Shown in pieces: positions 61,407-64,000 of a stretch of DNA of 64,000 nucleotides. Origin of the DNA: Anderseniella sp963787895 (GTDB lineage: Bacteria; Pseudomonadota; Alphaproteobacteria; Rhizobiales; Aestuariivirgaceae); NCBI GenBank assembly GCA_963787895.1, contig CAWBEX010000008.1, positions 558,001 through 622,000 on the forward strand. Reading direction: 5' to 3'. The translations under genes and the position numbers were made by a program. Below the pieces are notes generated by a model that was given only the letters and a program-made list of their open reading frames with translations, had not been told where the DNA came from and searched no databases. Numbering within the stretch: position 1 is the first letter of the stretch; the number at the start of each line of letters is the position of its first letter.

Positions 61407-63950
61407 TCACACGAGCCGCATGGCTTCGTCGATGAGAGCTTGTTCGTTGTCACGGGCTGCTTCAGCAAGGAGTGCGTCATCAGCATCGCCATAAACCGGT
61501 TCGCGCCCGATCTCAAGCATCACCGGCACAGCCAGCGGCGATACCTGCTCAAGTGCCTTGTGCACGATGTTCCCCCTGATGCGCGCCAGCATGCCTGCCA
61601 ACCGCTTCGCATCTATCAACCCGGATGAAGCGTCGTCCCAAGCGGCCTTCAACAGCCAATGATCCGGCTGGTGCGATCGTAACACATCATAAATCAGATC
61701 TGCTGACACGGTCACTTGCCGCCCGGTCTTTTCCTGGCCCGGCCACCGCCTTTCAATGAGCCCGGAGATAACTGCGCAGTGGCGGAAAGTACGCTTCATC
61801 AGCATGGACTCCTGTAACCATGCATCCAGATCATCGCCCAGCATGTCCTCATCGAACAATTGCGCCAGCGACAGCCTGCCCTGTTCTATGGCAAGGGACA
61901 GATCGCGCACGCACCACACAGACAATGCATAGTCATTGGCAACGAAACCCATCGGCTGCATTCCGGCACGTTCCAGTCTTCGTGTCAGCAGCATGCCGAG
62001 TGTCTGGTGTGCGAGCCGCCCGTCAAACGGATAGCACACCAGGTAGTGCTTGTTGGCCCGCGGGAATGTCTCCACAAGCATCTGGTGCGCTGCCGGCAGT
62101 ACGGATTTCCACTGTTGCACCTTGAGCCAATCGCGTACCTGACCCGGCAGCAACTTCCAGCTTGAAGGCGTAGCCAGCATGTGCCGCACCCTGTCTGCCA
62201 GATAGGTTGACAGCGGAAACTTGCCGCCCTGATAGGAAGGGATCATGGGCTCGGTGGCGCTGGATCGTGATACCAGCGCATTCAGTTCCTCAATTGCTTC
62301 GAGCTTCAACACCTGGCCGGCAAACAGGAAAGTATCACCGGCACGCAGTTGCTCGATGAACCATTCCTCCACCTCGCCAAGCACCTTGCCGCCCCACTTC
62401 GAAAGCGGCTTGCCGTTCGACTGTTTGCGCTTGCCCGCAAGTTTCACCTTCAGCATTTCCGCTTCGACTATTGTGCCGGCATTCATCCGGTAACTCTGTG
62501 CAAGCCGCGGATGAGCCAGCCGCATTCGCCCGTCCGGCATGGGTTTCAGACGCGCGTAGCGTTCATAGGCCCTCAAGGCGTAACCGCCGGTCGAAACAAA
62601 ATCGACTGCCTGATCAAAGTCCTTGTGTTCCAGGTTGCGGTACGGCCAGGCGCTTACGATCTCTGCATAGAGCTCGTCCGGGTGGAATGGCTCAGCAATC
62701 GCAGACCCCATGATGTGTTGCGCCAGTACGTCACGCTTCAGCTCTGCCGGGCCTTCGCCATCTTGCGCGCCATCGAAAGCGGCAGCCCGGGCGGCTTCGC
62801 ATTCCAGAACCTCAAACCTGTTTGCGGGCACCAGAAGCGCCCTCGAAGGTTCATCATACCGATGGTTGGCGCGGCCAATGCGTTGCAAGATCCGGCTGGA
62901 ACCTTTCGGGGCACCTACATTGATCACAAGGTCTACATCACCCCAGTCAATGCCGAGGTCCAGTGTGGAAGTGCACACTACAGCGCGAAGGCTGCCGGCC
63001 GCCATTGCCGCTTCAACCTTGCGACGCTGTCCAACATCAAGCGAACCGTGGTGCAGAGCGATGGGTAGAGCATCTTCGTTTATAGTCCAAAGATCATGAA
63101 ATATGCGCTCAGCCTGCGAACGGGTGTTTGTGAACACCAGGCTCATGCCGGCGCTCTTGATCGCTTCGTAAATGTCCGGTATCGCCCAAGCGGCTGTATG
63201 GCCGGACCATGGCATCCGCGCTGCCTCATCTTCAACCTGCATGATGGCAATGTCAGGCTCTGCCCCGCCAGTTGCCGCCACAAATGCCGCCATGTGTTCG
63301 ACGCCTTGTTCGACCGAAGCCTTGTCCTGCGGCACCAGCCACGCCCGCAGGGCGTCAGGCTCGGCCACGGTTGCCGACAGGCCAACGCGCTTCAAACCTG
63401 GTGCAATCCGCTCAAGCCGCGTAATTGCCAACGCCAGCAGGCAGCCGCGCTTGGTTGGCACCATGGCATGCAGTTCGTCTAGTATGACCACTTTGAGTTT
63501 GGCAAAATAGTGCGCAGCACCTTCCTGAGTGAGAAGCAGTGATACCTGTTCCGGTGTGGTGATCAAAATGTCCGGCGGGTTGGTCTTCTGCCGTTGCCGC
63601 TTGTGTACGGGTGTGTCACCAGTGCGGGCCTCGATGCGGATATCAAGTCCCATCTCCTTCACAGGGGCTTCCAGGTTGCGCGTAATGTCCACTGCCAGCG
63701 CCTTCAGCGGTGAGACATAAAGCGTATGCAGACCCTTGCCTGCTGCACCTGCCGCCAGCTCCACCAGCGACGGCAGGAAGCCCGCCAGCGTCTTGCCGCC
63801 GCCGGTCGGGGCGATCAGCAACGCTGAATTCCCCGCGGACACTTGTGCCAGCATGGCAAGCTGATGTGGCCGTGGTGTCCATCCGCGGGCCTCGAACCAG
63901 CTCTGAAAAGTTGCCGGCAGTCGCGTGCAATGTGAAACGGGTTGATCCAT
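61407..63950 (-). CDS. Ligase-associated DEXH-box (Lhr-type) helicase
   Basis: An SF2 ATPase of 847 residues. Walker A is LLIAPTGGGKTLAGFLP, followed by TLYVSPLKALAVD, ITTPEQVSLLL, VILDELHAM (DELH box), VGLSATV, VCTSTLDLGIDWGDVD and QRIGRANH. The C-terminal 350 residues match the Lhr-core winged-helix and DUF-type region. It is shorter than E. coli Lhr. It is followed by pdeM; the matching ligase and nuclease genes are not in the window and may lie upstream, beyond its right edge. Confidence 0.92.
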   Translation of the reverse strand: MDQPVSHCTRLPATFQSWFEARGWTPRPHQLAMLAQVSAGNSALLIAPTGGGKTLAGFLPSLVELAAGAAGKGLHTLYVSPLKALAVDITRNLEAPVKEMGLDIRIEARTGDTPVHKRQRQKTNPPDILITTPEQVSLLLTQEGAAHYFAKLKVVILDELHAMVPTKRGCLLALAITRLERIAPGLKRVGLSATVAEPDALRAWLVPQDKASVEQGVEHMAAFVAATGGAEPDIAIMQVEDEAARMPWSGHTAAWAIPDIYEAIKSAGMSLVFTNTRSQAERIFHDLWTINEDALPIALHHGSLDVGQRRKVEAAMAAGSLRAVVCTSTLDLGIDWGDVDLVINVGAPKGSSRILQRIGRANHRYDEPSRALLVPANRFEVLECEAARAAAFDGAQDGEGPAELKRDVLAQHIMGSAIAEPFHPDELYAEIVSAWPYRNLEHKDFDQAVDFVSTGGYALRAYERYARLKPMPDGRMRLAHPRLAQSYRMNAGTIVEAEMLKVKLAGKRKQSNGKPLSKWGGKVLGEVEEWFIEQLRAGDTFLFAGQVLKLEAIEELNALVSRSSATEPMIPSYQGGKFPLSTYLADRVRHMLATPSSWKLLPGQVRDWLKVQQWKSVLPAAHQMLVETFPRANKHYLVCYPFDGRLAHQTLGMLLTRRLERAGMQPMGFVANDYALSVWCVRDLSLAIEQGRLSLAQLFDEDMLGDDLDAWLQESMLMKRTFRHCAVISGLIERRWPGQEKTGRQVTVSADLIYDVLRSHQPDHWLLKAAWDDASSGLIDAKRLAGMLARIRGNIVHKALEQVSPLAVPVMLEIGREPVYGDADDALLAEAARDNEQALIDEAMRLV

Positions 63951-64000
63951 GATCCCAGTCTATACGAGACTTGCGGGGCTGACAGTTGACAATCGCATTT

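Noticed and set aside
1..64000. CRISPR arrays, insertion sequences, prophage, toxin-antitoxin pairs
   Set aside because: No regularly spaced repeats, transposase or integrase motifs, or short paired toxin genes were seen.

Overview
This is a 64 kb stretch of chromosome from an alphaproteobacterium, most likely in or near the Hyphomicrobiales (Rhizobiales). The evidence is the rpsA-sppA-ihfB-trpFBA-accD-folC-trxA-addAB backbone, the ptsH/EIIA-Man/hprK/chvG/chvI/pckA block, a glpV-S-T-P-Q glycerol ABC system, a DivL-type tyrosine 'kinase', a PodJ-type polarity protein and a CtrA box. No phage, insertion sequence, integrase, toxin-antitoxin, CRISPR or secretion cluster was seen. The genus cannot be told from the sequence alone.

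Layout. 0.1-9.4 kb, plus strand: ribosomal protein S1, SppA, IHF-beta, LapA-like protein, PyrF, TrpF, TrpB, TrpA, AccD, FolC, mostly packed as overlapping cistrons. 9.4-21.3 kb, minus strand: DivL, a TsaE/AmgK-type fusion, a MurU-like nucleotidyltransferase, AddB and AddA, each overlapping the next by 4 nt, then TrxA. 21.5-27 kb, minus strand: ChvI, ChvG, HprK, a mannose-type EIIA, HPr and AhcY, with pckA divergent from chvI. 29-33.7 kb: a MarR regulator with a four-cysteine tail, DNA polymerase I, a membrane acyltransferase. 33.9-35.5 kb: a taurine-pyruvate-type aminotransferase and tRNA-Ser(GGA). 35.8-45.8 kb: a complete glycerol module, glpR-glpD-glpK on the minus strand and the ABC importer glpV-S-T-P-Q plus a DUF2160 membrane protein on the plus strand. 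45.9-51.2 kb: MsrA, a small lipoprotein, then rpmI-rplT-pheS-pheT on the minus strand. 51.4-56.3 kb: a glutamine-synthetase-like ligase, a CPA1 antiporter, a small secreted protein, a serine hydrolase and a MerR regulator. 56.6-64 kb: PodJ-like protein, DUF3429 membrane protein, and the PdeM phosphoesterase/Lhr-type helicase pair.

How the genes work together. The window joins core information processing (S1, L20, L35, PheST, PolA, AddAB, PdeM-Lhr) with carbon control (HPr/HprK/EIIA, ChvGI, PckA, glycerol uptake and oxidation feeding triose phosphate) and cell polarity/cell cycle (DivL, and a podJ promoter with CtrA and GANTC sites).

There is no obvious wholly novel gene system here. The points most worth checking are: (1) GlpS/GlpT carry complementary motif losses that would give a one-good-site, one-degenerate-site importer ATPase; (2) the ahcY leader has two mutually exclusive 8-bp pairings over the ribosome-binding region; (3) a MarR regulator has a C-terminal four-Cys cluster; (4) short inverted or direct repeats lie in several promoter regions.
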